14,095 bases of DNA, from the NCBI GenBank assembly GCA_947588325.1, contig CANPYH010000028.1:1-14095 (forward strand), given 5' to 3'. Below are positions 1 through 8,824 of this stretch, in pieces. Every line of letters starts with the position of its first letter. Positions within the stretch are counted from its first letter, which is position 1. A program made the position numbers and the translations under genes. This stretch comes from an uncultured Clostridia bacterium (GTDB lineage: Bacteria; Bacillota; Clostridia; Christensenellales; Pumilibacteraceae). The notes under the pieces were generated by a model. It saw nothing but the letters and a program-made list of their open reading frames with translations, searched no databases and had not been told where the DNA came from.

Positions 1-1827
1 CACATAGTGATTGGGCGCAAAGGTCTGTAAAATAACCTTACCCTTTCGGCTCGCTCTGCCCGCTCTGCCCGCTACCTGCGTAGTCAGCTGGAAAGTGCGC
101 TCGACGCTTCGGTAGTCCGCCATGTGCAGGCTCATATCCGCGTCGAGTATACCGACAAGCGTGACGTCGGGAAAGTCGTGACCCTTGGCTATCATCTGCG
201 TACCGACGAGTATCTGCGCCTTCTTTGCTCCGAACTCGCCGAGTATCTTTGCGTGCGCGTCTTTGGTGCGGGTGCTGTCGTTATCCATACGGAGTATGCC
301 GACGCCCGGGAATAACTTTTCGAGCTGGCTGACTACCTTCTCCGTCCCGATATACCCTTCTTTCATAAAGGGCGATCCGCATTGCGGGCAAAGGTCGAGA
401 GTTGCATACATATTTCCGCAATAGTGGCATTTAAGCCTGTTCTCTTCCCTGTGATATACGAGCGAGACGTCGCATCTTTCGCACTTCGCCACATACCCGC
501 AGGCGCGGCACATTACAAAGGACGCATAGCCGCGGCGATTAAGGAATAACATTGCCTGGTTTCCGCTCTGTATGCACCCGGTCAATTCTTTCATAAGCGG
601 CGCTGAGAACAGCGTGTTATTACCCGAAGCGACTTCGCGGCACATATTCACTATTTCAACATCGGGCAGTGGCATTTTGTTAACGCGCCCCGTCAGCTCG
701 AGAAGTGTGTACTTCCCTGTTTTAGCCGCGTAATACGTCTCGATCGACGGCGTTGCACTGCCGAGAATGAGGTTAGCCCCGTTATATTCAGCCCGCCATT
801 CCGCCACCTTTTCCGTGGAGTATCTCGGCGTTCTGTCCGACGTGAAACTTTGGTCGTGCTCCTCGTCGATTATGATAACGCCTACATTCGAAAGCGGAGC
901 AAATATCGCGCTTCTTGCGCCGAGTACAACTCTCGCCTCGCCCGAAAGACACTTGCGCCATTCGTCGAACTTCTCGCCTCGCCCGAGCGCACTATGTAAT
1001 ATGGCTACTTGGTCGCCGAACCTTGCGCGGAAATTGCGAAGGACCTGCGGCGTCAGAGATATTTCTGGAACAAGCATTATAGCGGTCTTTCCCCGCTCGA
1101 GTACGCTCGCTATACAGCGCATGTATACTTCGGTCTTACCGCTGCCCGTTACGCCGTGAAGCAGAAATATCTGCCCGCTCGAAGCGTTGATTTTATCCAC
1201 AGCCGCCTGTTGCTCCGCTGTCGGCACAATCGGTTTTTGCTCCGCCGGTAATACGTCGGCATAAGGCAAACGCATTTGCTCGGCGTTATATATTTTTACT
1301 ATTCCCCGCGCGGCAAGGTTTTTCAGCGCGCTTGCCGATAGGATTTTAGTCAGTTCGCTTACTGATTCTCCTTCGGGTTTCTCGGTAAGCAGATACTCAA
1401 ACACCTCGTGTTGAGCGAGAGCCGAACGCTTAATAAACTCGCTCGGGTCCTTGTCTCGGTATTCGTCGGAGAGTACGGCGTACTGTCTCGTCAGCTCCTT
1501 TACCCTGCCCCCTCTCATGGCGGCGGGGATAAAGAGACGGAGAACGTCAACTTTCAGCAGGTGCATTTCCGAAGTCATGCGGTCGAGCAAGCCAAACATT
1601 TCATCGGTAATAATCGGAGCCTTGTCCAGCACGGACAAAACAGACTTAACCTTATCCGCGGGAATGTCGGAGCGTTCTTTAATCCCTATGACGAACCCTT
1701 CGACCGTCATCCGTCCGAAGGGCACAGTTACTCGTACTCCGCGCGTTACGTTCAAATCTCCGCAGGAATAATCGAATATTTTATCCACCTCTGCGGCGGC
1801 AATGTCAACTATGACTTCGGCAAACAC
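1..1827 (-). CDS. priA: Primosomal replication restart helicase PriA (3' end cut by window)
   Basis: PriA is a DEAH-type 3'-5' DNA helicase that recognises stalled replication forks and reloads the replisome. The frame is open without a stop from the GTG at 1827-1825 to the first base of the window, giving 609 residues; roughly the last 100-150 residues are missing. The N-terminus (VFAEVIVDIAAAEVDKIFDY) matches the fork-binding domain. Walker A GVTGSGKT is at residues 225-232 and Walker B DEEH at 321-324. Eight cysteines (440, 443, 449, 452, 467, 470, 480, 483) form the two zinc-binding sites. Helicase motifs GTQMIAKGHDF and QVAGRAGR follow. No other ATG/GTG/TTG lies between this GTG and the end of coaBC, whose stop is 4 bases upstream, and AAGGA sits just before the start. 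It is the last visible gene of the yicC-gmk-rpoZ-coaBC-priA cluster. The identity is near certain from the motifs. Confidence 0.96.
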   Translation of the reverse strand, partial: MFAEVIVDIAAAEVDKIFDYSCGDLNVTRGVRVTVPFGRMTVEGFVIGIKERSDIPADKVKSVLSVLDKAPIITDEMFGLLDRMTSEMHLLKVDVLRLFIPAAMRGGRVKELTRQYAVLSDEYRDKDPSEFIKRSALAQHEVFEYLLTEKPEGESVSELTKILSASALKNLAARGIVKIYNAEQMRLPYADVLPAEQKPIVPTAEQQAAVDKINASSGQIFLLHGVTGSGKTEVYMRCIASVLERGKTAIMLVPEISLTPQVLRNFRARFGDQVAILHSALGRGEKFDEWRKCLSGEARVVLGARSAIFAPLSNVGVIIIDEEHDQSFTSDRTPRYSTEKVAEWRAEYNGANLILGSATPSIETYYAAKTGKYTLLELTGRVNKMPLPDVEIVNMCREVASGNNTLFSAPLMKELTGCIQSGNQAMLFLNRRGYASFVMCRACGYVAKCERCDVSLVYHREENRLKCHYCGNMYATLDLCPQCGSPFMKEGYIGTEKVVSQLEKLFPGVGILRMDNDSTRTKDAHAKILGEFGAKKAQILVGTQMIAKGHDFPDVTLVGILDADMSLHMADYRSVERTFQLTTQVAGRAGRASRKGKVILQTFAPNHYV

Positions 1828-1831
1828 TTCC

Positions 1832-3019
1832 TTATTTTCCGATTGCTCTGTCGAGTATAATATCAGCGAGTTGCGACTTTGACATCTTGGGTAAGCTCTC
1901 TGCCCCGCTTTCGGACACTATCGTCGCTATATTCGTGTCCGTTCCGAATCCCGCGCCTTCCTGCGTGACGTCGTTTGCCACGACTATATCCGCATGTTTT
2001 TTCGCGAGTTTTTCGGCGGCATTCCTTTCAAGATTAGTAGTTTCCGCCGCGAATACTACCAATTTTCTGTCGCCTTTAACCAGTCCGACCGCTTCTGCTA
2101 TATCCTCAGTCTTTTCGAACTTGACGGATAAGGGTTTGTCCGACTTGATTTTATTTTCCGCTACGGCGACGGGTCGGAAGTCACAGGGAGCGGCGGCTTT
2201 AACAATTACGTCCGCTCTCTCATAGTTAGCCATAACCGCGTCGTACATGTCGCGGGTTGTTGTAACGTCTATTCTTTCATACCTTCCTTCGGGAATGTTG
2301 ACGGTTACGTTGCCGCATACAAGGATGACTTTTGCACCGCGGTCCGTAGCCGCTTTAGCCAGTGCGGCGCCCATTTTTCCGCTGGATCTGTTGCCGATAA
2401 ATCTTACGGGGTCTATCGGCTCGATTGTGCCGCCCGCCGTTATAAGGACGGTTTTACCGACATAATCTTTGTTCGGGAAGAGCAGGTCGATTACCTGCCC
2501 TTCTATGTCCTCGGGCTCCGCCATGCGGCCGTTACCCGTGTCGCCGCAAGCAAGTCTCCCGCTCCCCGTCTCCGCGAAGCGTACGCCTCTTTCCCGTAGT
2601 ACGCTCTCATTCGCCCGATATGCCGCGGAATTAAGCATATTGGTATTCATTGCGGGAGCGAGCAGAACGGGACAGGTGCACGCCATAACAGTCGTCGATA
2701 GGAAATCGTCGGCAATCCCGTTCGCGAGTTTAGCGGCAAAGTCGGCGGTGCAAGGCGCGATTACGCAAACATCGGCTTTCTTTGCAAGCGCAATATGTTC
2801 AACCTCCCACTCGCGTTTGGGGTCGAAGGTTTCGACGGTTACTTTGTTCGCGCTTAAAGTCTCGAACGTGAGGGGTGATACGAACTCGGTGGCGTTTTTG
2901 GTCATAGCAACGCACACTTCGGCGCCTTGCTTACGCAATGACGACACCAAAGTGCAGGTCTTATATGCCGCTATGCCGCCAGTAACGCCGACAAGCACGC
3001 ATTTCCCCGTAAGGTCCAT
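1832..3019 (-). CDS. coaBC: Bifunctional phosphopantothenoylcysteine decarboxylase / phosphopantothenate-cysteine ligase CoaBC
   Basis: This enzyme makes two consecutive steps of coenzyme A synthesis: CTP-dependent joining of cysteine to 4'-phosphopantothenate (CoaB), then FMN-dependent decarboxylation (CoaC). With the ATG at 3019 as residue 1 the protein has 395 residues. The CoaC flavin site GVTGGIAAYKT is at 11-21, the catalytic His is H75, the PAMNTNM motif is at 122-128, and the active-site Cys is C158 (in SGRLACG). CoaB begins near residue 188 (KTVLITAGGTIEPIDPVR) with N210 and a KIK lysine near 290. These residue numbers coincide with those known for E. coli Dfp (H75, N125, C158, N210), which supports the ATG over an adjacent upstream TTG at 3022. 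GAGG lies 4 bases before the ATG. The start overlaps the rpoZ stop by one base (TGATG), and priA follows after 4 bases. Confidence 0.97.
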   Translation of the reverse strand: MDLTGKCVLVGVTGGIAAYKTCTLVSSLRKQGAEVCVAMTKNATEFVSPLTFETLSANKVTVETFDPKREWEVEHIALAKKADVCVIAPCTADFAAKLANGIADDFLSTTVMACTCPVLLAPAMNTNMLNSAAYRANESVLRERGVRFAETGSGRLACGDTGNGRMAEPEDIEGQVIDLLFPNKDYVGKTVLITAGGTIEPIDPVRFIGNRSSGKMGAALAKAATDRGAKVILVCGNVTVNIPEGRYERIDVTTTRDMYDAVMANYERADVIVKAAAPCDFRPVAVAENKIKSDKPLSVKFEKTEDIAEAVGLVKGDRKLVVFAAETTNLERNAAEKLAKKHADIVVANDVTQEGAGFGTDTNIATIVSESGAESLPKMSKSQLADIILDRAIGK

Positions 3020-3219
3020 CAATCCTCGTATATCGGTTCAACAGTGCCGTTATAGACTTCTTTGGCGGCGTAAGATACGGGGTTGGTATCGGGAGCGAGG
3101 CTTCCCTCGTCGCCGATCTTCTGTTGCAAGTCGCGCGCACGCTTTGATACGAGGCAAACAAGCGCATACTTGCATCCGATTTTCTCTATGAGTTTGTCGA
3201 TAGGCGGATCAATTAACAT
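3019..3219 (-). CDS. rpoZ: DNA-directed RNA polymerase omega subunit
   Basis: Omega is the small subunit that binds the beta' subunit and helps assemble and stabilise RNA polymerase. The product has 66 residues, the usual size for Bacillota omega. It opens with MLIDPPIDKLIEKIGCKYAL, the conserved helix that starts with a proline-containing segment, followed by VCLVSKRARDLQ, the characteristic KRAR(E/D)L motif, and ends in a short acidic tail (VEPIYED). An AAAGGAG ribosome binding site overlaps the end of gmk, 3 bases upstream of the start. Its position between gmk and coaBC is the classical Bacillota arrangement and independently supports the call. Confidence 0.93.
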   Translation of the reverse strand: MLIDPPIDKLIEKIGCKYALVCLVSKRARDLQQKIGDEGSLAPDTNPVSYAAKEVYNGTVEPIYED

Positions 3220-3222
3220 TGT

Positions 3223-3786
3223 TTATTCTCCTTTGACTTTTTTAATTATATTCATAACGTCGCGCACCGCGACGTCTATGTCACCGTTTACTACTTTGTA
3301 ATCAAACAAAGTGCTTTGCGATATCTCTTCGTCGGCGAGGGCAAGCCTGCGGCTCACCTGTTCTTCGGTCTCCGTGCCCCGCCCGATAAGCCGACGTTTA
3401 AGCTCCTCGGCGCTGGGCGGCAAAACGAACACCGTTACGCAATCGGGATATGCCTTCTTAATCTGCTTTGCGCCCTTAACGTCTATTTCGAGAAGTACGT
3501 CTCTGCCGCACTCGAGCTTTTCGATAACGGGCGCTTTTGGCGTGCCGTAACAATTACCCACGGTTTCCGCACTCTCGAGAAGCTCGTCATTATCTTTCAT
3601 CTCGGCGAACTTTTCTTCGGTAACGAAGTAGTAATGCACTCCGTCGATTTCTCCCGCGCGGGGGTGACGAGTGGTAACGGATACGGACACTGTCAGGTTG
3701 GGTAGCTTTTCGAGAAGTTTTGAATATATCGTTCCCTTGCCTACGCCCGAGGGACCGGATAATACGATAAGCAAGCCTTTTTTCAT
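3223..3786 (-). CDS. gmk: Guanylate kinase
   Basis: Guanylate kinase phosphorylates GMP to GDP with ATP, an essential step in GTP and dGTP supply and in the recycling of signalling nucleotides. The 187-residue protein has the P-loop GPSGVGKGT at residues 11-19. The GMP-binding segment SVSVTTRHPRAGEIDGVHYYF follows near 35-54, and LEIDVKGAKQIKK comes near 98-110. The lid region RLIGRGTETEEQVSRRL is also typical. The length is normal for the family. Its ATG overlaps the yicC stop codon (ATGA), with AGGA 7 bases ahead inside yicC, so translation is probably coupled. In Bacillus the remA/ylzA gene lies between yicC and gmk; here the two genes touch. Confidence 0.97.
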   Translation of the reverse strand: MKKGLLIVLSGPSGVGKGTIYSKLLEKLPNLTVSVSVTTRHPRAGEIDGVHYYFVTEEKFAEMKDNDELLESAETVGNCYGTPKAPVIEKLECGRDVLLEIDVKGAKQIKKAYPDCVTVFVLPPSAEELKRRLIGRGTETEEQVSRRLALADEEISQSTLFDYKVVNGDIDVAVRDVMNIIKKVKGE

Positions 3787-4658
3787 TCTACGTTCCTGAT
3801 TTGTTCCTTGATTTTTTCGAGTTCGTTCTTCATCTCGATAACGAGATTGGTCAGTTCGAGGTCGTTTGCCTTGCTACCCATTGTGTTTATTTCCCTGTTC
3901 ATCTCCTGCGAGAGGAAATCGAGTCGGCGTCCTTGCGGCTCATCCGATTGAAGTGCGGCACGGAACTGCGAAATGTGTGAAGTGAGGCGGGAAATCTCCT
4001 CGTTAATATCGCACTTATCCGCAAACACCGCAACTTCCATAGCAAGCCGCGCCTCATCGACGTTTACATCGCCGAGTAAGTCAGCAATGCGCTTTGTTAT
4101 CTTGTCGCGGTAGTCGGTGACAACGGCGGGAGCGCGGGTTATTACCTGCATGAGCGCCCTCTCTATGTTCGAGACGAGCTTTTCAAAATCCGCTTTAACT
4201 CCCTCGCCCTCCGTACGGCGCATTTTATCCAGCTCAACGGCGGCGGAATAGGTCGCGGACAGGAATAGTTTTTTAACCTCTTCGGCGTCGTCCTCTGCCG
4301 CACCGACGGTGAGTACGTCGGGCATACGAAGCACGGATGACGCGGTAGTGTCGTCGGTAAGTCCAAGTTCGGCAACCGCGGTTTGTGCCGCGGTTATATA
4401 CTCCTTGGCAAGGGGCAGATCGAGAATAACCTTCTTATCGCTCTCTCCCGTGCGTTCGTATGTATAATACACGTCCACACAGCCGCGCTTAACAATCTCT
4501 TGTATCTGCTTTTTGACAGTATCTTCGACAAAGCCGAGCGCTTTTGGAAAACGCGTATTGATTTCGAGATATCTGTTGTTGACCGATTTAATCTCGATTG
4601 TTACTTTCCGCGTCTCGTCTGCCGCTTCACCTTTGCCGTATCCCGTCATGCTTTTCAT
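3783..4658 (-). CDS. yicC: YicC/YloC family endoribonuclease
   Basis: The YicC family was long annotated as a stress-induced protein of unknown role; E. coli YicC is now described as an endoribonuclease. This 291-residue protein has the family hallmarks. The N-terminus is MKSMTGYGKGEA, followed by IEIKSVNNRYLEINTRFPKAL (YicC-like N-terminal domain, about 1-155). The C-terminal DUF1732 region (about 205-291) has RRLDFLSQEMNREINTMGSKAND and ends with a charged helix. The ATG at 4658 is chosen because it places the conserved SMTGYG at the N-terminus and has GAGGT 8 bases upstream. It is the first gene of the yicC-gmk-rpoZ-coaBC-priA cluster, overlapping gmk by 4 bases, with a candidate promoter in the 45-base gap after ligA. 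The exact substrate in this organism cannot be told from sequence. Confidence 0.94.
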   Translation of the reverse strand: MKSMTGYGKGEAADETRKVTIEIKSVNNRYLEINTRFPKALGFVEDTVKKQIQEIVKRGCVDVYYTYERTGESDKKVILDLPLAKEYITAAQTAVAELGLTDDTTASSVLRMPDVLTVGAAEDDAEEVKKLFLSATYSAAVELDKMRRTEGEGVKADFEKLVSNIERALMQVITRAPAVVTDYRDKITKRIADLLGDVNVDEARLAMEVAVFADKCDINEEISRLTSHISQFRAALQSDEPQGRRLDFLSQEMNREINTMGSKANDLELTNLVIEMKNELEKIKEQIRNVE

Positions 4659-4675
4659 AAGTTTTACCTCAATAT

Positions 4676-4707
4676 ATTATAATATCACGAATATCGCACC
4701 AAATCAA
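4676..4707 (-). promoter_or_regulatory. Candidate sigma-A promoter for the yicC-priA operon
   Basis: On the minus strand TTGATT (4707-4702) is followed after 17 bases by TATTAT (4684-4679). An overlapping exact TATAAT lies at 4681-4676, with a poorer -35 partner (TTGGTG, 15 bases away). The -35 overlaps the ligA stop codon. The element is 18-20 bases before the yicC start, so the leader would be short, about 13-20 bases, but would include the GAGGT ribosome binding site. The area is very AT-rich, so a chance match is possible. Confidence 0.45.
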
Positions 4708-6641
4708 GCATTTACAAGTGACAAAAATTCGCTTTCGTCGATAATCTTAATTCCCGCCGCTTTTGCCTTGTCTAACTTGCTCCCCGCGTTTTCTCCGGCA
4801 ATAACCAATGTTGTCTCACCCGTCACGGACGACTGAACTTTGCCCCCTCCCGCCTCGATAAGTTCGGAAGCCTTGCTCCTTGTCATTGACGAGAGCGTTC
4901 CCGTCAGAACGACCTTTTCTCCGTCGAAGTTACCCGAACCCTTTGCTGTCGAAATAAAAGTTATTCCTTTGGAGAGTAGTTTATCTATAAAATCGCGGCG
5001 ATTGGCAAAGTATCCGCAAATATCCGATGCTACTATATCGCCGATATCGTCAATTGCGGCGAGCTCTTCCTTGTTTGCGGACATGAGCGCGTCGAGATTA
5101 CCGTATATTTCGGCAAGGTCGTCGGCGAGTTTCTTCCCGACGTTGGGAACGCCGAGAGCGTTAATGAACGCGGCAAGTTTTACCGACTTGCTCTTTGCTA
5201 TCGCATTGCATATTTTCTCGGACTTCTTTTCCTTAAATGAATCAAGCGAGGCGAGATCTTCGGGCTTTATATCATAGAGTTCATATGCCTCGGTTATACC
5301 GAGTTTATCGAAGAAAAGCTCAAGCGTTTTTTCACTCAATCCGTCAATATCCATGCACCCTTTGGAGACAAAGTGGGACAGTCGCGCGACTATTTGCGGC
5401 TTACAACCATCGGTATTCGGGCAGAATATGTGTGCCCCGCGCGAGACGAGCGGACTGCCGCATGCGGGACAGGTTTCGGGCAGAGCTATTTCTCCCTCGC
5501 CCGTACCTTCCACCGAAGAGAGTATCTCGGGAATAACGTCGTTACTGCGCCGAATAAATACCGTGCAATTCTTTGCTATCTTTTTTCTGACAATGTCCGC
5601 ATAGTTATTCAGTGTTGCACGCCTGACCGTTGCGCCGCAAAGCACGACGGGTTCAAGCACTGCCAGCGGCGTTAGTTTACCCGTGCGCCCGACCTGCCAG
5701 ATAACGTCTTTTAAGACGGTTGTGGTCTCCTCCGCTTCGAATTTATACGCTATTGCCCAACGCGGAAACTTGTCCGTAAAGCCGAGCCTTTCGCGCACCG
5801 AGTAATCGTCGATTTTAATGACCATTCCGTCAATATCGAAGTCGAGAGCGTCGCGGTCAACGCTGCTGATTTTTTCAATAATTTGTTCTATGTCAGACGT
5901 AGTACAAAGCATTTCAGTCTTAAATTTATTATTTTTCAGCCATTTCACGCCATCCGACTGTGTGTCGATATTCTCCCCGTCGATATAGTTTACGTCATAG
6001 AATACAAGGTCCAACTTCCGCGAAGCCGTTACTTTCGGATCGAGATTTCTTATTGCTCCTGCTGCCGCATTGCGGGGATTTTTAAGCGGTTCGTCTGTCA
6101 GCTCGTTATATTTCCTGAACGCGGAGCGGCGCATTATGCACTCGCCTTTCGCCTCGACCGTACCCTTAAACGGTATTGCGGCGGGAACCGAGCGAATAGT
6201 TCTCGCCTGTGCGGTGACATCCTCGCCCGTCACGCCGTTTCCACGCGTCGCCGCACCTAACATTTTGCCGTTTTCGTACGTTACGACGAGGGTCAGACCG
6301 TCCAATTTATATTCGAGGGTATAGAGTACATTGCCCACCGCTTTTTTAATCTTTGCGTCCCAAGCCCTTAACTCGTCATAGCTTTGGCACTTATCAAGAG
6401 AATAAAGCCTGTTAATATGGGTATGCTCGCCGAATTCCTTGATAGGCTCTCCGCCAACGCGCTTTGTCGGAGAGTGCTCCAAAATAACGCCCGTTTCCTT
6501 TTCGAGGGCGAGAAGTTCGTCGTATAGCTTATCGTAAACATTATCCGCAACCGAAGGATCATCGAGGACATAGTAGCGATACGCATATTCGTTGAGCTTG
6601 TCCACAAGCTCTGTCATCTTTTTTTGCTGAATTTCCGTCAT
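4704..6641 (-). CDS. ligA: NAD-dependent DNA ligase LigA
   Basis: LigA seals nicks between Okazaki fragments and during repair, using NAD+ as the adenylate donor. The 645-residue protein carries the full domain set. The N-terminal Ia domain has the YRYYVLDDPSVADNVYD pattern that binds NMN. The nucleotidyltransferase domain has the catalytic lysine K112 in EYKLDGL, and the DIDGMVIKID motif is near 269-278. The OB fold is preceded by WQVGRTGKLTPLAVLEPV. The zinc finger has C391, C394, C407 and C413, then come helix-hairpin-helix repeats (about 430-560), and a C-terminal BRCT domain starts near residue 570 (GEKVVLTGTLSSMTRSKA). The ATG overlaps the pcrA stop (ATGA); there is no strong ribosome binding site, so coupling to pcrA is likely. 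The pcrA-ligA pair is conserved in Bacillota. Confidence 0.98.
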   Translation of the reverse strand: MTEIQQKKMTELVDKLNEYAYRYYVLDDPSVADNVYDKLYDELLALEKETGVILEHSPTKRVGGEPIKEFGEHTHINRLYSLDKCQSYDELRAWDAKIKKAVGNVLYTLEYKLDGLTLVVTYENGKMLGAATRGNGVTGEDVTAQARTIRSVPAAIPFKGTVEAKGECIMRRSAFRKYNELTDEPLKNPRNAAAGAIRNLDPKVTASRKLDLVFYDVNYIDGENIDTQSDGVKWLKNNKFKTEMLCTTSDIEQIIEKISSVDRDALDFDIDGMVIKIDDYSVRERLGFTDKFPRWAIAYKFEAEETTTVLKDVIWQVGRTGKLTPLAVLEPVVLCGATVRRATLNNYADIVRKKIAKNCTVFIRRSNDVIPEILSSVEGTGEGEIALPETCPACGSPLVSRGAHIFCPNTDGCKPQIVARLSHFVSKGCMDIDGLSEKTLELFFDKLGITEAYELYDIKPEDLASLDSFKEKKSEKICNAIAKSKSVKLAAFINALGVPNVGKKLADDLAEIYGNLDALMSANKEELAAIDDIGDIVASDICGYFANRRDFIDKLLSKGITFISTAKGSGNFDGEKVVLTGTLSSMTRSKASELIEAGGGKVQSSVTGETTLVIAGENAGSKLDKAKAAGIKIIDESEFLSLVNA

Positions 6642-8824
6642 AGTTTTGTAATTGGTGCGAATGCAAGAGAGAGCGTCATCTTCCCCACAGAGTCGAAATC
6701 TATCATGATATAGGAGTTTGTTCCGACGTCTGTTATTCCTACCACAACTCCTTCCCCGAATTTTTTATGTAATACGCGCGTTCCCACGGGATAGTTTTCC
6801 GCAAGGTTGTCTCGGCGTACTGCCGTACTTTGCGCGGTTATCCCGCTGACTTTGAAAGAATTTCCGAAATTTCCGAAATTTGCCGCGCTGCGCTTATATG
6901 TGCTCGCTTCCCTTTGTTCCGATCCACCGCCGCCGAAGTTCGGATCTATCTCCTCGAAAAAGCGGCTGGGCATAACGAATTTTCGCTCTCCATACATAAA
7001 CCTCGTCGAGCAATAAGTGAGATAAAGTCGCTCTTTGGCTCGCGTCATGGCAACGTACATCAGCCGTCGCTCCTCTTCCATATCTGCTTTGTCGTCGTCG
7101 GCTCTGGCGAGCGGAAAGAGTTTTTCCTCAACGCCGATAATAAATACGCACCTGAACTCCATACCCTTCGCACTGTGTGCGGTGGAAAGGAATACGCAGT
7201 CCCGCTGTTCGTCGTCGCCCTCGGTGTATAGCGTAATCTCTTGCAAAAAGTCCTCGAGAGTTCCACCTCTGTTCTTATCAAAGTCCCAGACCGATGATAT
7301 AAAGTCGTCTATATTCAGTTTTCTTGTGGTATTTTCCTCGTTATCCTCTGAATATGCCTCTTTAATTCCCGCCTCGCTTATAACCTTTTCGGCAAGCTCT
7401 GCCACGGAAGAGCGCATTTTATACTTCGAAAGTGAGGCAAGCAGGTCGCCAAACGGCTTGAGCTTCTTTATTTGAGCCTTGGGCAAGTCGCTGTTCTCGA
7501 CGTTAATAAGCACTTCGAACATATTAAGCCCGCGAACATAGCAATATTCCCTGAGCGCCTGAACGGTTCCGTCGCCTATTCCGCGCTTTGGGAAGTTAAT
7601 AATCCGCACAATCGCCTCGTCGTCCGAGTGGTTGGAGAGTATGCGCAGATATGCTATAATGTCCTTAACCTCTTTTCGGTCGAAGAACTTGAAACCGCCG
7701 TATACTTTATACGGCATATCGTATTGCATAAACCGCTGCTCGAGGAGCCTCGTCAAGGCGTTTACGCGCATTAAAACAGCGAAATCGTGAGGGCGATAAC
7801 CGTTGTTGCGAATTAGCTTGTTGATCGTGTTGACTACAAAGTCCGCCTCGCTCGACTCGTCTTTGGCTTTATAGGCAATTACCCGCTCTCCTTTACCGAG
7901 GTTTGACCACAAACGCTTTTCTATGCGCGAAATATTGTGCTTAATAAGGTTGTTCGCCGCTTCGAGAATATTCTCCGTCGAGCGGTAGTTTTGTTCGAGT
8001 TTGAATATCTTAGCGCCGAAGTCGTCAATAAAGTGCTGCATATTGGAGACGTTCGCACCTCTCCACCCGTATATGCTCTGGTCCTCGTCGCCTACAACGA
8101 AGATATTGCCATGTCCGTCCGCAAGCATACGTACTATCTCATACTGTATGGTGTTTGTGTCCTGAAATTCGTCGACATGTATATAGTGAAAGCGGCGTTG
8201 ATATATAGCAAGAACATCGGGATTGCCGTCGAATAAGTCGCGCGTTTTAAGAAGCAGATCGTCGAAGTCCATGGCGTTATTATCGCGAAGAACCTGTTCG
8301 TATCTCGCATAAACTTCCGCTAATTCGGCAGCGTCGGGATCGTCAAAGTATTCATTTTCATACTCGACAGGCGTAATACCGCCGTTTTTTGCGTCGGAAA
8401 TACGGCGAACGGCTTTTTTGTAAAAACTGTCGTCGGTGTGGTTCATATCCTTAACGACCTGCTTGACCGTGCGCTCCGATTCGTCCTGCGAGTATATGGA
8501 AAAATTGGAATCGTATCCGAGCTTGGAACCGAATCTCCGAAGTATCTTTGCGCACATGGAGTGGAAGGTGGATATCCACACGTCGGACGCGCCGATAAGA
8601 GAGTATATTCTGTTCTTCATCTCGTCGGCTGCCTTGTTAGTAAATGTGATCGCAAGCACGTTATACGGGTCCACGCCGAGGTCCATTACTATGTGCGCTA
8701 TTCTGTGCGTGAGGAGGCGCGTCTTTCCACTGCCCGCGCCGGCAGTGACGAGTACTGCTCCTTCGGTCTCGAGCGCCGCCTCGCGCTGCGCGTCGTTAAG
8801 CCCGTCAAGCGTTGTCATCGTCAT
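6638..8824 (-). CDS. pcrA: ATP-dependent DNA helicase PcrA (UvrD/Rep family)
   Basis: PcrA is a superfamily 1A 3'-5' helicase used in repair, removal of RecA filaments, rolling-circle replication and resolving transcription conflicts. With the ATG at 8824 it has 728 residues. Motifs in order are Q-motif LNDAQREA (9-16), Walker A AGAGSGKT (28-35), TFTNKAADEM (60-69), VDEFQDT (217-223), GDEDQSIYGWRG (245-256), QNYRST (278-283), STAHSAKGMEF (547-557) and MYVAMTRAKERL (589-600). A linker rich in Gly, Asn and Phe (about 629-660) leads to a C-terminal Tudor-like domain (GTRVLHKKFGEGVVVGI), the part that contacts RNA polymerase in Bacillus. The start is a choice among TTG 8842, ATG 8824 and ATG 8818; GGGAG at 8840-8836 suits 8824 best, giving a 20-base overlap with yerC. 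The pcrB gene often found next to it is absent here. Confidence 0.96.
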   Translation of the reverse strand: MTMTTLDGLNDAQREAALETEGAVLVTAGAGSGKTRLLTHRIAHIVMDLGVDPYNVLAITFTNKAADEMKNRIYSLIGASDVWISTFHSMCAKILRRFGSKLGYDSNFSIYSQDESERTVKQVVKDMNHTDDSFYKKAVRRISDAKNGGITPVEYENEYFDDPDAAELAEVYARYEQVLRDNNAMDFDDLLLKTRDLFDGNPDVLAIYQRRFHYIHVDEFQDTNTIQYEIVRMLADGHGNIFVVGDEDQSIYGWRGANVSNMQHFIDDFGAKIFKLEQNYRSTENILEAANNLIKHNISRIEKRLWSNLGKGERVIAYKAKDESSEADFVVNTINKLIRNNGYRPHDFAVLMRVNALTRLLEQRFMQYDMPYKVYGGFKFFDRKEVKDIIAYLRILSNHSDDEAIVRIINFPKRGIGDGTVQALREYCYVRGLNMFEVLINVENSDLPKAQIKKLKPFGDLLASLSKYKMRSSVAELAEKVISEAGIKEAYSEDNEENTTRKLNIDDFISSVWDFDKNRGGTLEDFLQEITLYTEGDDEQRDCVFLSTAHSAKGMEFRCVFIIGVEEKLFPLARADDDKADMEEERRLMYVAMTRAKERLYLTYCSTRFMYGERKFVMPSRFFEEIDPNFGGGGSEQREASTYKRSAANFGNFGNSFKVSGITAQSTAVRRDNLAENYPVGTRVLHKKFGEGVVVGITDVGTNSYIMIDFDSVGKMTLSLAFAPITKL

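Noticed and set aside
55..80. Tandem CGCTCTGCC-type repeat near the window edge
   Set aside because: It encodes the GRAGRA residues of PriA helicase motif VI.
2469..3191. Plus-strand open frame of 240 codons
   Set aside because: It lies wholly antisense to coaBC and rpoZ, whose motifs are unmistakable; the translation is Ser/Arg-rich low-complexity sequence with no recognisable domain.
6866..6885. Short direct repeat (TTTCCGAAA-like) in pcrA
   Set aside because: It encodes the NFGNFGNSF linker of PcrA before the Tudor-like domain; a two-copy linker repeat needs no special explanation.
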